Positions 34,467-45,522 of a DNA stretch of 64,000 nucleotides are shown in pieces (positions within the stretch are counted from its first letter, which is position 1; the number at the start of each line of letters is the position of its first letter). The stretch spans positions 30,769 through 94,768 of the forward strand of contig JAHLKC010000151.1 in NCBI GenBank assembly GCA_025449115.1. The letters are read 5' to 3'. Under the pieces are notes generated by a model. The model worked only from the letters and a program-made list of their open reading frames with translations. It did not search any database and had not been told where the DNA came from. Made by a program: the position numbers and the translations under genes. The stretch is from Chytridium lagenaria. Taxonomy: Eukaryota; Chytridiomycota; Chytridiomycetes; Chytridiales; Chytridiaceae.

Positions 34467-36083
34467 ATGCTCTGGCGATCCAACGGAGGTCTCCAGACTT
34501 TCAACAGCAACCGTGCATCACTCCATCCACATCATCCGATAAGACTTATACAACATCGTCCACATCTCCGTCTACAAATGAGCTTCGATTCCCGTCTCAC
34601 AACCCCCGCATCAAAACCACAACGGTCTGTCAAATCAAAAGCATCCACAGGAAAGTTAAAGAAAAGGAAAGACGCCTCGGCACCGCTTTTTAGAAGGACA
34701 TGGTGGAGGAAGGATCGGTTAACGTTCTATCATATCAAGGTTTGGAGCATACGCTTTGAGGTCATGATGCTGGATAGAAATGGAGTGCAGGATGTGCCAA
34801 GATATTTGCAGGATAACCCATACATTCATACGGGGTGAGTTTCCGGAATGCTTTGGTGTCTAGAGTTTTTTGCTGATGACCACGTTTAGATATCGAAGCG
34901 GATATTCGTACAGAGAAAATTGGATCTCGTTTTTTCACCTCCACAATGAATCTGTGCGTCCTCTTTCCCACATCCCCCCTCTTGCTAACATGAAAACCCT
35001 CTTCATAGTTCAATGTCTGGACCCACACACTCGGCGCTCTTTTCTTTATTGCCCTTGCCTTTGCGGCAACATTCCAATGTCTATCCATATTCCTGAGACA
35101 CGTTGAGATTGTGCATACAGCGGATAAAGCGATATTGATTGTGAAATTTTGTGCGCTACGACCACGTTTACGGCCAGTGCTATGTATCATTTGCATCTGT
35201 CGCATTCGGAGGAGGCGTGTAAATGGTTTGGATGTTTAGATTATCTGGGTGAGTTGGCTTTTTATCTGTCTCCGGTTATGTTTCTTTTCATTCTATGACT
35301 CCTTTAGTTGCATTTATACGGTCCCTAAGTTTATATTATACTATTTGATCAATATTATATGCATTAGATCAATGATAACATTCTTACTTATCTTTACTTT
35401 ATATCACCAGCATATCTGCAAGCGTTTTCGGCAACGCCCTCACTTTAACCTACTTCCTTCATTACTGCAACCCTCTCCACTTCCTCCTCTGGCTCCTCCC
35501 CATAGCCCTCACCAACCTCCTCGGTATAGTTGGACCGTTTATAATCCCAACGTGGCCGCAAGGATCTTTCCGCCCCTACCGGACCCTCCTTTACCTACTT
35601 TCTGCTGGGCTGAGTTTATCCCCTCTACCTGTTTACCTTAATCACACACGCTTGGAGCGGAAACTGGGACGGGGTGTTACCGGATGTGAGAGAGAATTGG
35701 GCTATGGTGAGGTTTGGGGCTGGAGTTTGTGCGTATTTACTGGGATGTGTGGTTTATGTTGGAAAGCTACCAGAAAGGTGAGATTTTTTTTGTTGCTTTT
35801 GTTTTCATTGCCTTGCTTGTGAGAAAGAAGATTAATGGTTTTGGTCTTTAGTCTGTTTCCTGGAAAGTTTGATCTATTCTTTCATAGCCATCAAATTTGG
35901 CATGTGTTTTGTATGATTGCGGCTCTTCTTCACGTTAACGGTGAGATATTTTTTTTTTTTTTTTTTAAAAAAAAAACAAAAAACTTTACGCTTCTTTAGT
36001 AATTCTTACATGAACTAAACTCCTTTCCTTTAGTCGTGCTTGACTTTATCGAATGGCGCAAGACAGCGACTTGCTCTATGTAA
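34467..36083 (+). CDS. PAQR-family seven-TM receptor-like protein, copy 1
   Basis: Member of the progestin/adipoQ receptor (hemolysin-III) family. Exons end at 34835, 34953, 35248 and so on; starts include 34890, 35009 and 35411. Motifs: DVPRYLQDNPYIHTG, YRSGYSYRENWISFFHLHNES at the first conserved segment, FNVWTHTLGALFF (TM1), AMYHLHLSHSEEACKWFGCLDY with the Ser/His/Asp zinc-site residues, FRPYRTLLYLLSAG, and the final HSHQIWHVFCMIAALLH with the two C-terminal zinc-ligand histidines. The end is WRKTATCSM. A one-base change in CAL-TTT (35155) and one at the DY(S)G exon end, plus one near 35645, break the frame. Introns sit at the same places as in PAQR 2 (47203-48801). Start could also be ATG 34579. 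Ceramidase-type activity is known for some family members; the substrate here is unknown. Confidence 0.88.
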
Positions 36084-36368
36084 GAGTCGCTATTGAAGAC
36101 TATACGGACAATGAGACATTGGACATTTTCTTAATTTAGTGGTTGTGGTTATCGTGTTCACATTAGTTTTGAACAATAGTATTTATTTAGCAGGGGCGAT
36201 TCCATCGCTATACATATGGCTGAAACTTCGGCAATAATAAAGAATTGGAACAAGCAACAGAAAGTATTTTCTTCAGCAACTGTTACAGCTTAAAGCCTAC
36301 AAATGTACAAAAAATGCGTATTCTTCCTCAAGGAAACTTATACAAGCATCCTTCATGCTCAACCCTCT

Positions 36369-37059
36369 TTAACGCCTCCACATCCAACCCCAACTTTTCG
36401 CCTTCCCAAACATTGTCTCCACAATCTCTTCCCCAGGAAACCTTTCCCTCGTCAACAAAAACAATCCCTGCTCATTCCCAAACCGCGAATCCTGTTTATT
36501 CGCTAAACAGTATCCGTTTTTCACTCTGCTCGTTGGGTGGACCACCGGAAACAACGGACCAGGTGTATTTTCCGGAGGCGTCTTTAGGGGAGATGGCTAC
36601 GACCCAGTATGGGCCGCCGAGAGTTGCAGGGAGGAAGGCGGGTGGGACGGTTAGACGAGAGGGACGGAGGGGCTCAAGTAGAGTGCCGCGGATGGAGGGA
36701 ACAGTGGCTTGGATGACGCCGTTGACCGTGTCGTTGTTGCTGTAGTTGAAGACGTCGATGGTTGTTTTCTGTCAGTCGAGAGTCTAGTTTGTAAATATAA
36801 TTAGTTTTGGATAACGGGGTGGTGAGGGGGGCTTACAGGTTGCTGTGACGCAGTAGAATTGGTTTTTGCCAAAGTAGGCGGTGATGGTGGATGCTTGGAG
36901 GTACCAGTCTCCAAGGTATGCGTCAATGTAAAAGTCCTGGACGGCGTCAAAGCCAGGGGGAGGGCACACGGACGGTGGAGCATCATCGTGGGTGTTGTGG
37001 GGGAGAGCGGTAGCGAGGATGGATGCGGCGATAACGAGGAGGAAGGTTGGGAGAATCAT
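36369..37059 (-). CDS. Secreted lipocalin-like protein
   Basis: Start at 37059 with signal peptide MILPTFLLVIAASILATALP. The first lipocalin signature is visible as DAYLGDWYLQASTITAYFG (Gly-x-Trp-Tyr) preceded by CPPPGFDAV. An intron (about 36770-36838) ends the first exon at CVTAT. Exon 2 gives TIDVFNYSNNDTVNGVIQATV, LRPSRLTVPPAFLPA, LGGPYWVVAISP (strand G/H) and the C-terminal helix FGNEQGLFLLTRERFPGEEIVETMFGKA. Size and order fit an extracytoplasmic lipocalin of about 200 residues. Two frame changes (near 36770 and 36530). Ligand unknown. Confidence 0.82.
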
Positions 37060-37743
37060 TGTTGTTGTGTAGTATTTTGACGAGGATGGGGATGGACGTC
37101 GACCTTTTTTACTCAAGAAAAACCCTAAAAGTTGATAAGGTTTGCCCTTTACTTAACCCCACCCCGCCGCTATTGTCGATCCGGCCGACGCCAAAGGGTA
37201 TTGCCCGATCCAATCGGACAGTGGGAGACGAAGGGTCAGCAAAAAAGCATCGGAGTTTGAAGTAAATTTGTCAATCAAAACAAGGGGCTAATTAGTGATA
37301 AGTAAAGACTTTGATAAGCAAGTGACTGTGCATTAACGTTTTTCGTTACTGATAAATGCGGTAGGATTGGCTCCTTGTTTATGCTACCGCGTGGGGACGT
37401 GCAAGCACGAATACAGGAATTAGGAGCGAGGTATGGACACGCGGCATTGTTCGCACCACTCACAAAACTGTAGAAAGAGTACAAAAGAATATTGGAGACG
37501 GGAACGAGAACAAGACGGCATTAATACACAATGTTATTGACGTAAACCTGGAAGCACTGAGTCATAGCTTGATTATTCACAGCCTTTTCATGACGAAAAT
37601 GCTACGTTTGCTTGAGGAAGCTTTAGATCGGCAGCATAATTGCTTGTGACGAGAGAATAGTTACATGAACAAAAACAGTCTGAATGAGAATGCATAGGAA
37701 TATGCCTCAAAAACTATACCACAACGCAACACGAACGAAACCA
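37060..37743. other. Intergenic DNA
   Basis: Upstream of the lipocalin gene and downstream of the broken dioxygenase. No open frame with a motif, no repeat. Confidence 0.5.
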
Positions 37744-37935
37744 AAAAAATTGCCTCACTCCTTCCCCAAATACAAAGGAGGCTTGAGAGAAAATTCCCAT
37801 ATTCCAAGTTGAATGAATCAGTTTAGCAGGATCCGAACCAGCTGCCGCCGCCGCCGCCACTAATAACGGCGCATAATGCTCAGGAGATGGATGCGCCATC
37901 TTATAATGCTGAGCTAAACCCATCTTGTTTCGAAC
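37744..37935 (-). pseudogene. C-terminal fragment of a DOPA-type extradiol dioxygenase paralogue
   Basis: Reads HPSPEHYAPLLVAAAAAAGSD and KLIHSTWNMGIFSQASFVFGE, closely matching the last 60 residues of the intact gene at 41706-42679. Homology stops near 37935. The N-terminal part lies 2.7 kb away at 40605-40966 in the same orientation; about 110 residues of the middle are missing. Confidence 0.85.
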
Positions 37936-38190
37936 TTACTTCAATAACAGAAACTCCATCACCGATATAATGAGTTGATTCTTTAAGGTAAACAGTAATA
38001 TATTGTGACTACAAAAATACACCGACTCAACAAGAAAAGGGGGAGGGAAGACAAACCTAGAGAGGGAGAACGGGGTAAGATGTGGGTTCCAATCATGCGT
38101 CAATCAAGGTTGCTGCCGGAGCCTCCATAAGTATGGGTCGTGCTTTGCTTGCTGAGATTGAAAAAAGCCTTTCAATCTTTTCTAACAAAG

Positions 38191-40470
38191 TCATTTGAGG
38201 CAAACCAAGGTCACGATCCTCCTGACACACTCCTCTTCATATTCGGAATAATCTATAAAAGTTGCGGCTCCACCCCTCATGTAAATTATCCTTGAAAGAA
38301 GTTCGTGGAGCTTTACAAAGGGTAATGACGGTCTGAGGCCTTGGGGTTCCGATTTTCCCAATTCGACGTTGTGAGTTGGTTGTCGTCGTAAGGTCTGGTA
38401 GACTAAACTCTTGAATTGTGAAAAAAAACAGCTCCTGCAAGCAAAAAAAAAAATAAACATCTGATAGCCACCAGTTCCAGATAAAAAGCAAATGACTACA
38501 TACGGTTTTCGCCGAAGCCTCCGGCCTGTAAACATACTGTTGTTCAAACATTGTTCCACCTTCAACATTGTCCGCACTTGGATCCTCAATTGTTATGAAC
38601 CAACAAAATTCTCCAAGAGCCCTATGAGGACTGCTACCAAGAACAATAGCGTTTTCTGCAGAGTCGATCTTCTGCGGATCCATTGCCCATCCTGTTAACT
38701 GGCATACAAAATCCAATGAGCTCTTCCCAAGTTCTTTGGAGCATGAAAAAGGGATAATATGGGCCACTTCTATCTGTTGACGTGAAAGGGTAAGGACACA
38801 TTTGTGACCATCCCGTTTCTTGACTTCATCAACAACACTTTTTTTCCTGCTCACTGGCGATCCAGGTTGCACACGCATATTTGTGCTCTGCTGATCAACA
38901 TATTCTTCACCGTCGCAGTCTTTCTTGGATATTTCTGATGCGGGTGCTGATTTTGATGATGGTGGACGGCCACCTTTTGCAAGAAGACGTTTAATCGATT
39001 CCTCAAAAGTAAATGCAAGTGATGCAAGATCGCTCTTCAAAACGGTTGTCGCCATTGATTGCTGCGCATTTGCAAACATGGGATCGGGTTTGTCGACAAA
39101 TACCAAGCTTGAAAGGCTGTTCAATAGGGCTGTGAGATTATAAGATAACCTCACCGAGAGGCATGAATGCGTCGCTTATATAGACGTCGTGCCCTTATCC
39201 TTATTTCCTTGTTCCCGTTCCATTCTTTTCCCTCTCGGGGTTTTTCATAGTTTTTCCCCATAGATACGAGAGAGGTTTTTATAGAAGGAAGGGCGGTCGA
39301 CGTGGTATGCCAACTTATGACATGCTACCACGTTGGTCGAGATGCCTGTTGTTGTTATTTGATTCCCCTTTATGTATTGTTTTATTATTTGTAGAAAGTT
39401 GAATAGATTTACGTTCACCCTAAAGACCTTGAAGGCCCTCTGGCTTCCGGCCAGCCTCTGGCTGAGCTTTCACCAACCCTTTTTATTATCTATAGTGTAT
39501 TGAATGTTGCCAGCGGGTGCTCAGGTGATGGCGTCGCCGGGAGAGACCGCAACCCAGACCAAGATGAACTTCTAAGAAGGTATGAGCAGTAGAAATACGC
39601 CTTATTTGCATGATTCCTTCGAGGGTCTGGTCGGAGAACCACGTCTGTTGCTATATTGTTGACGACATATGCCATCCCGATGTTTGGAGTGGGAGTAGCG
39701 GCACATAAGAAGCCCGTGGATGGATGAGACAATAGAAACAACACGTTAAAACGGTTATAAGGAGCAGTAACAGAGACCTGACACATTCCTTGGAGCGGGA
39801 TGGAATCCCTTCTCGTAGAACCCTTTCCCCTCGTCACTTTGGACCTAGTTATGAGGCATTTCCCTTCATTTTCCCCCTTCTACTAACGATCAGAACGAAA
39901 CACAAACCACAGCACAACAAATCCTTGCATCCCTTAACGGATGAGTAGGGCTTTATTCTCGACTCTGGAGTACATCCAGGGAGTTAGTATCGTCACCTAC
40001 AATGTGGTTCTCTACCTCTGTATGTCAAGGCTGAGCAGAGGAGGCCACTAGAGAGAACTTCACAGGGCGGTCAGAGTATCAAATTGCTTCCTCAACTCCC
40101 GGATGACTTTGAAATCATCCATTGTTGCTTTACAGTGGCTTGAAGTGTTGTCAATTTGACTGAAAAGGTTGTCGAAAGCCGATAGAATGGCTGTGCGAAA
40201 GCTGAGCAAAGCATCAGCCTTGGCTTGCAAAGTTCCCTCAGGTACGTTTTCCATCGGGACGAGATGGGCCATGAGGTTGACCATCGCAGATTCGTAGGTA
40301 GTTGATTCCATCGAGGGTGCACCGGAATCAAATGCGGCTCTGAGTGAGCGTGCGACGCCTTCAACGACCTTGTTGTGAGCATCGCAGGTGGTTTGGAAGA
40401 TGTCAATGGCGCTCGCTGAGGTGGTAGATGTGGGGGCTGTCATTTTCAAAGAGTTGAAACAAAACGACAT
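38191..40470 (-). pseudogene. HNH-endonuclease-domain gene interrupted by a solo LTR
   Basis: N-terminal half (40470-40065) is helical: TTCDAHNKVVEGVARSLRAAF, ALLSFRTAILSAFDNLFSQID. It is cut by the solo LTR 39131-40064. The C-terminal half resumes at 39130 and continues NSLSSLVFVDKPDPMFANAQ, then the HNH core KKRDGHKCVLT...VEVAHIIPFS-like segment (IEVAHIIPFSCSKELG) and SAENAIVLGSSPHRALGEF, as in fungal HNH_2 proteins. An intron (about 38440-38503, GTATGT...TTGCAG) precedes the last part, QPTHNVELGKSEPQG...LLSRIIYMRGGAATF, ending VCLK. With the LTR and one copy of GGGC removed, the two halves are in the same frame. The DNase activity, if any, is lost by the insertion, which adds an immediate stop. 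The whole gene sits between two pieces of a dioxygenase paralogue. Confidence 0.85.
39131..40064 (+). repeat. Solo LTR with 4-bp target duplication GGGC
   Basis: 934 bp starting TGTGAGATT and ending AACTTCACA, flanked by GGGC at 39127-39130 and 40065-40068. Same family as 536-1495 and 2001-2964. Inserted in the HNH gene. Confidence 0.95.
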
Positions 40471-40604
40471 GGTAATAAATACACATATTTACACCATTTA
40501 GCGACAATACTTTGAACTTGATTGATACATAAATAAATCTTTCTTTATAGAAAAACCGTACAAATAAATTTAACGCGCTAAAGCGCCTAGCAAAAGAGGT
40601 GTAA

Positions 40605-40966
40605 AAACTCCGTGGTCGAGACCTCCTAAGTTATCCTCCTTGCCTTAAACCCACTTACTGTCAACAGCTCCTTTACCTTCCTGCAAAGCCAGGATCACCC
40701 TTTGCACTCCACTGCGTAGTATACTGGAGGGAATCCGTGGTAATCGTACAAGAGCTTTCCATGGTCTGCTCGAGCAGTTATCCGGATCTCACCCCTTGTT
40801 TCCCAATGTGCAGAGATCATGAGGATGCATCGACGAGGGGTTGCAAGAATCTTCTTGCCAAGGGAGGTGAGGAATTTAGGGCCGGGTTGGTCAGGGTTGA
40901 AGAGCCACATGAGGTTGAACCGTGGCAGAGAAAGTAGGTTGCTTGTTTGACCACATTGCTAGATGC
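40605..40966 (-). pseudogene. N-terminal fragment of the DOPA-type dioxygenase paralogue
   Basis: Reads VKQATYFLCHG, PGPKFLTSLGKKILATPRRC, ILMISAHWETRGEIRITARADHGKLLYDYHGFP and GLDHGVFTPLL, i.e. the first 110 or so residues of the gene type at 41706-42679. Homology ends abruptly at about 40605, at the place where the intact gene has its first intron. Frame changes near 40900 and 40690. Confidence 0.85.
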
Positions 40967-41705
40967 TTGATGGAGAGCGAAGCTGGGATGATCGATGAGA
41001 CTTTAGGTAAGGATGCTCACCAAACGACGCAGGAGGATAGAGGTCTTTAAAGGGGGTCGCTGAAGTAGCCATCTCTTGATAAAGGAATGACGGAAGGGCT
41101 GAAAGACGGGAACGGCAGGTCATATTGAGCTTTTACCTTGATAAACTGTCATGCTGAGTCGCATAGCGACACCTCCTGGAAGTTGACAAATCATTATTAA
41201 TCGACCTCCCTTTAACCCGTCGACATTGCGCCTCGACTCTGACGGTGTCAAGCCAGTGTTGAGAAAGTATTATCTAAGATTGATATAACGGGTAGATAAC
41301 TTTACCCTTGCTGGTGTACGAAGTTTTACTTTAAGGCGATTAAGTGAACAAAATGGGACAATATAAAAAAATAGACATTCCTCATACTTCTCATTACATG
41401 CACGCGCCAACAACAAAGTTGATGTCCATGTTCGAGGTGCACCGGCTCTTAAACTAAAGCATTGGAAGAATTTGTAAGTGTTTCGCCCATTGTGGCGTAC
41501 TTTTCCGCGGAATCATATATGTAAATACTGTTCAAATTCATAATCTTTTTTGAGATTACTTATAACAAAGATTCGCGTTCAACTTTAGCATTTTATTACC
41601 ATGAGAGACGTAGAGCCAGGTCTTTTTAAAAGTATGACTTCAATCGCAATATTATTCAAATATACAATACAAGCATTAATCAAAATACTACACAGTCGCG
41701 CAATA
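40967..41705. other. Intergenic DNA
   Basis: Between the broken and the intact dioxygenase genes. AT-rich toward the right; no gene, repeat or RNA recognised. Confidence 0.5.
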
Positions 41706-42679
41706 TTACTCCTCCCTTTTCACCTCCCCAAACACAAACGAATCCTCCGAAAATATCCCCATCTCCCAAGATGAATGTATCAGTTTTGCAGGATCTGATC
41801 CAGCCGCCGCAGCAGCTACAAGCAATGGTGCGTAGTGCTCAGGCGTAGGATGCGACTTCGTGTAAAACTTGTGTGAGAATGTGTTTAAAAGTCCTTTTCG
41901 TCGGTCTTGATCGTTGGTGGGAGTGAGCACTGCGTCTTCAACAGCTTGAATGAATCCAGATGCCCATTGTTCCGTGGGAGATGTGCCTGTAACGACTGCA
42001 GTATAGGTAAGTTTATGATGAAAGGAGGGAATGACAGATATACCTCTGCCGGACACATCATTTGGTTCCTAAACTCGGAGAGGTTGTGGGTAAGGAATCC
42101 ACCCCCGATGATGAGGACATTTTCGTCACGAAGCGGCTTAAGGGCGTCGCCAAGTCGGAAGTAGTCCTCGGGGTTGTTGGTGACGGGAAGGGAAACCACG
42201 ACGACGGGGATTTCCTGCTTGGGAAACCTGTATCAAGAACGAGTAAAATCATTAGCATTGAAATCAGCAAGTTAATTATAGTAGAGGGAAATTCACGCAC
42301 ATGTAAAGAAGAGGTGTAAAAACACCATGATCAAGTCCTCTCAAGTGATCCTCCTTTGCCTTAAACCCGCTCGCCGTCAACAGCTCTTTTACCTTGGCCG
42401 CAATCTCCGGATCTCCTTTGCAGGATACTCAACGTCATAGTACTCTTTAGGGAAGTTGTAGTAATCGTAAAGGAGTTTCCCATGTTCCGCTCGACCTGTT
42501 ATACGGACTTCGCCTTTGGTTTCCCAATGCGCTGAGACCATGAGGATGCAGCGAGGAAGGGATGGAGATGCGAGAATTTGAGCGCCGAGAGAGTTGAGGA
42601 AGGTAGGACCGGGGTTTGCGGGTTGGACTAGCCAGTTGGGTGTGCCATGACAGAGGAAGTAGGTGGGTTGCTTGACCAT
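41706..42679 (-). CDS. LigB-type extradiol dioxygenase (4,5-DOPA dioxygenase-like)
   Basis: Non-haem iron enzyme of the LigB/DODA family, which opens catechol rings such as DOPA. Start ATG 42679. Exon 1: MVKQPTYFLCHGTPNWL with the first His ligand, CILMVSAHWETKGEVRIT, and GLDHGVFTPLLYM. A first intron (about 42234-42299, GTGCGTG...ATACAG) leads to FPKQEIPVVVVSLPVT and NVLIIGGGFLTHNL, with the conserved second-half His. A second intron precedes TSPTEQWASGFIQAVEDAVL, and the C-terminal SHPTPEHYAPLLVAAAAAGSDPA. One base appears missing in the stretch after YPAKG (near 42417). Length about 270 residues fits the family. A TATATAA lies about 130 bases upstream. Confidence 0.92.
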
Positions 42680-43159
42680 ATTGCTATCTTTAAAACGTGG
42701 ATATGCAGAGCTGAGGATGGAGGGTTCTTAATCGATCGGTGTTGCTGACAGGTTTCGAGAGGCTGTGATGGCTGATGATGATGAGAGGGATGGATGATGG
42801 CCCTTCATTTATATACTCTACTCCGGACCCGGCAAAAGACGGCTTCGGCACACAGCCCTAAGGTAATCCCCTCGATTTAGCAGAATAGTTTTGGACAAAA
42901 CGACATTGATGACAAGGCAGGAACTTGATAATTTCTAACCCACTATTGGATTGCTTAACACTAGGCGCTATTCTTCCGGCATTTCACTACACTTAATCTG
43001 TAGATCGACAATGGAGAACTTAGATTCAAGGATAAGGAAGATAGGTCAAAACACATTTTCTATATGCGTAAAAAGGTTTAACACGGTGAGCTACGATGCG
43101 TATTGTTCATATATTTACATTACAATAATAATCTGCATTAATCACAATTTGGCTGTTAA
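42680..43159. other. Intergenic DNA, upstream of the dioxygenase
   Basis: Promoter side of the dioxygenase gene, with a TATA-like element near 42815, and the 3' flank of VWD gene 2. A 70-codon plus frame at 42951 lacks any motif. Confidence 0.5.
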
Positions 43160-44846
43160 TTAGAGCTTAAAGTTCCAGTTGCCCAAGTTGGGCATCACAG
43201 CGGGCTGCTGGGCAGGCATTTGGAAAGCCGGCATCTGAGGAGCAGCCCAAGCAGGCGCCTGCGCAGGAGGAGCCTGCCATGAAGGAGCACCCTGAGCACC
43301 CGGAGCCTGGAATGACGGCATCTGGAAAGCAGGAGCCTGGAACGACGGGGCTTGGAACGACGGGCCGTTGAAAGAAGGGATCTGATGTTGCCAACGGCGG
43401 CGGCGCAGCACCTTGGATCTTTGAGGCAATGTCGGTGGATTTGTTATGAGTGGGTTGCGGCAGGACGTCGGCAGTGAACTCGGCAAGGGTAGCGGCTTTG
43501 GCGGCACAGGTTGCGGCGAGGGTGCGTTGAGCGTTGGTGACAATGTTTCTGTCACCCGTGTTTGCAACGTCCACAGTGCAAGCGCCAATGATAAAGTTGA
43601 TGTCAATGTTGGCGGCACACCAGCTGTCAAAGGAGCGGAGGGACTCGCAGAACGATTTAGCGAGGGTGGCGTCAATAGCGGCTGTGTGGCGGTGACCTTT
43701 GTGCTGTCTTCAGCGTAGGCAAGGGCGACGCGATGAAATCGTTCACGACAGAGGTGGCGGGGACGGGGATGTCGACAGAGTGAAACCACCGGGTTTAAGA
43801 GGGTCCACACCGTCAGTGGAGGGAGGGGCGGCACCACCGAGAGCCGGGATCTTGCAGGTGCTGGTGGTAGGAGGAACGGGGATGGAGATGGCGAGACCCT
43901 TTCCAGTGGTGAAGATGTTCTCATGGTTGGAAACAGCAAAGTTGGCAGGGGTGGGGACGTCGTCACCGACTTTGTTGTTGTACGAACCGCAAAGACCGTT
44001 AGTCTTGCCCATGTGAGTGCCGGCACGGTGATGGACGCGTCCATGTAGTAGACGCCGTTCCACGGGTAGATGCTGACAGTGATTCTGCTGCCGTCGGATA
44101 TGGCGATACGGTACTGGTTGGCGGCACTGTTGGCTGTGGCGGAGATTCCGTCCGTCTTGGAAGTCAAGGAGCTCAAGGCGAGACGGTTCTTGGTGCCTGC
44201 AGCGGCGGTCAGTGATGACGGAGGAGCCGTACTGGATGCGATGGCAGTGTTGCAGGTGACTCTGTTTGCGCACTAAAAAAGCATAAGTATTGAGCAAAGC
44301 ACAAAAACGAGTACGGTAATAATAACTCACAGTCCGCTGGTCTGCCTGAACGACAGGGTCGGGGTCCTGAGAAGGTAAAAGACACCCTGTCCCTGGAAGT
44401 CGTAGTACCTCCCGTCAAAAGTCTTGTAGTGGGGTCACCGTGAGAGTAACATTCAGCGCTGGGGTTGCTTTCCTGTCACAGCAACCGTGTCCTTTGCAAG
44501 GTGCGAACCGATCCAGGAGCAAAGACCTGAGCATTGAGCGTGTACGAAGTAGTCTTGGCGTCACCACCGCCAATGAGACGGACCTTCTTAGGGGTCTGCC
44601 AGTCAGAAGGGGTAAACTTGAACGAGCAGTCGGTGAGCTTGAGACCGGGAGCGTCGAGGTAGATGGTTGCAGCTGACGTGGGTGCAGCGGCAAGACGGAC
44701 AGAGACTTCAGCGCCTACGTTTCCGTCCTCAATGGTCAAAGACTTTGTGTCAAAGACAATGTGTTGAGACTGGCGAGCGACAAGGGAAGGGGTGCTGAAA
44801 GCGCGACCTGGGCGAGAGCAACGATGAGAGCGAATGACTTGAGCAT
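43160..44846 (-). CDS. Secreted von Willebrand factor type D-like protein, copy 2
   Basis: Paralogue of 8322-10060 in opposite orientation, similar over the whole length. Start at 44846 with signal peptide MLKSFALIVALAQVALSA. The same beta domain, CYSHGDPHYKTF region, intron after the QRT codons (about 44270-44332), CGSYNNKVGDD, Ala-rich helical part and C-terminal SFQAP/AFQMP repeats are present; it ends LGNWNFKL. Here the frame is intact at three sites where copy 1 is broken (SLTSKTDGIS; GLCGSYNN; NNKVGDD) but broken at others (near 44790, 44460, 44010, 43780, 43460, 43385). Identity to copy 1 is high in the VWD part, so the duplication is recent or homogenised. Confidence 0.85.
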
Positions 44847-44947
44847 GGCGAAAAAGTAAATTATAGTACAAATTAAAGTCTAGTTTTATGTACACTAGTA
44901 GTAATGGAGGAAGTTGTTGCTTGACTTTTAGTGACGCCAATGCTGTC

Positions 44948-44955
44948 ATTTTATA
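44948..44955 (-). promoter_or_regulatory. TATA box of VWD gene 2
   Basis: Minus-strand TATAAAAT about 100 bases before the start at 44846. Confidence 0.5.
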
Positions 44956-45433
44956 CTCGAACGAACTTATTTTTTCAAGGTGATCGCTTCAGTGGCGTGT
45001 CCAAGGCAAAAAGTTCATTGGTCTTCAGTAGGAAGAGTAAGCATTACGCACATAGATTTGCGATTGGTTATGCGCGGTCCTTAATCTTATGTGAAACGGA
45101 ATATTGAATCCCCCCGTTCATCAATAAAGCGTTTCAGCTCACGACCGTGATGATAACGACCAATAGATTTCAAAATGGCTATCAACAGTGGTGTTCTGCG
45201 TGGAAGTGTCTCAAAAACAATGCAGCGCCTCCATCTCTGCTGACGTTGACTGTTGATTTTTGTATCGAGTGTAAAGATGCATGGTGATGTATTTTATTGT
45301 CAGCTAGAAAAAAAAAAAACTTTGAGTTTCTAAACTTGCCGTCGTAAACAATTGGTTCAACTAATATTGATGTTATGTATATGGCTGGTGAGAGCTTCTG
45401 AGAAGGTAATTACCAAAATTTGGATGGCTCGCC

Positions 45434-45441
45434 TATAAAAA
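45434..45441 (+). promoter_or_regulatory. TATA box of the repeat-protein gene
   Basis: TATAAAAACAGAACG, 82 bases before ATG 45523, sharing TATAAAAACAGA with the VWD gene 1 promoter at the same distance. Confidence 0.65.
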
Positions 45442-45522
45442 CAGAACGTTTACCTCGGAAAATATCATTCACACAATTCTCATCTCCTTCAACCTTTAGA
45501 AAACACTTCTACATCTCTCAAC

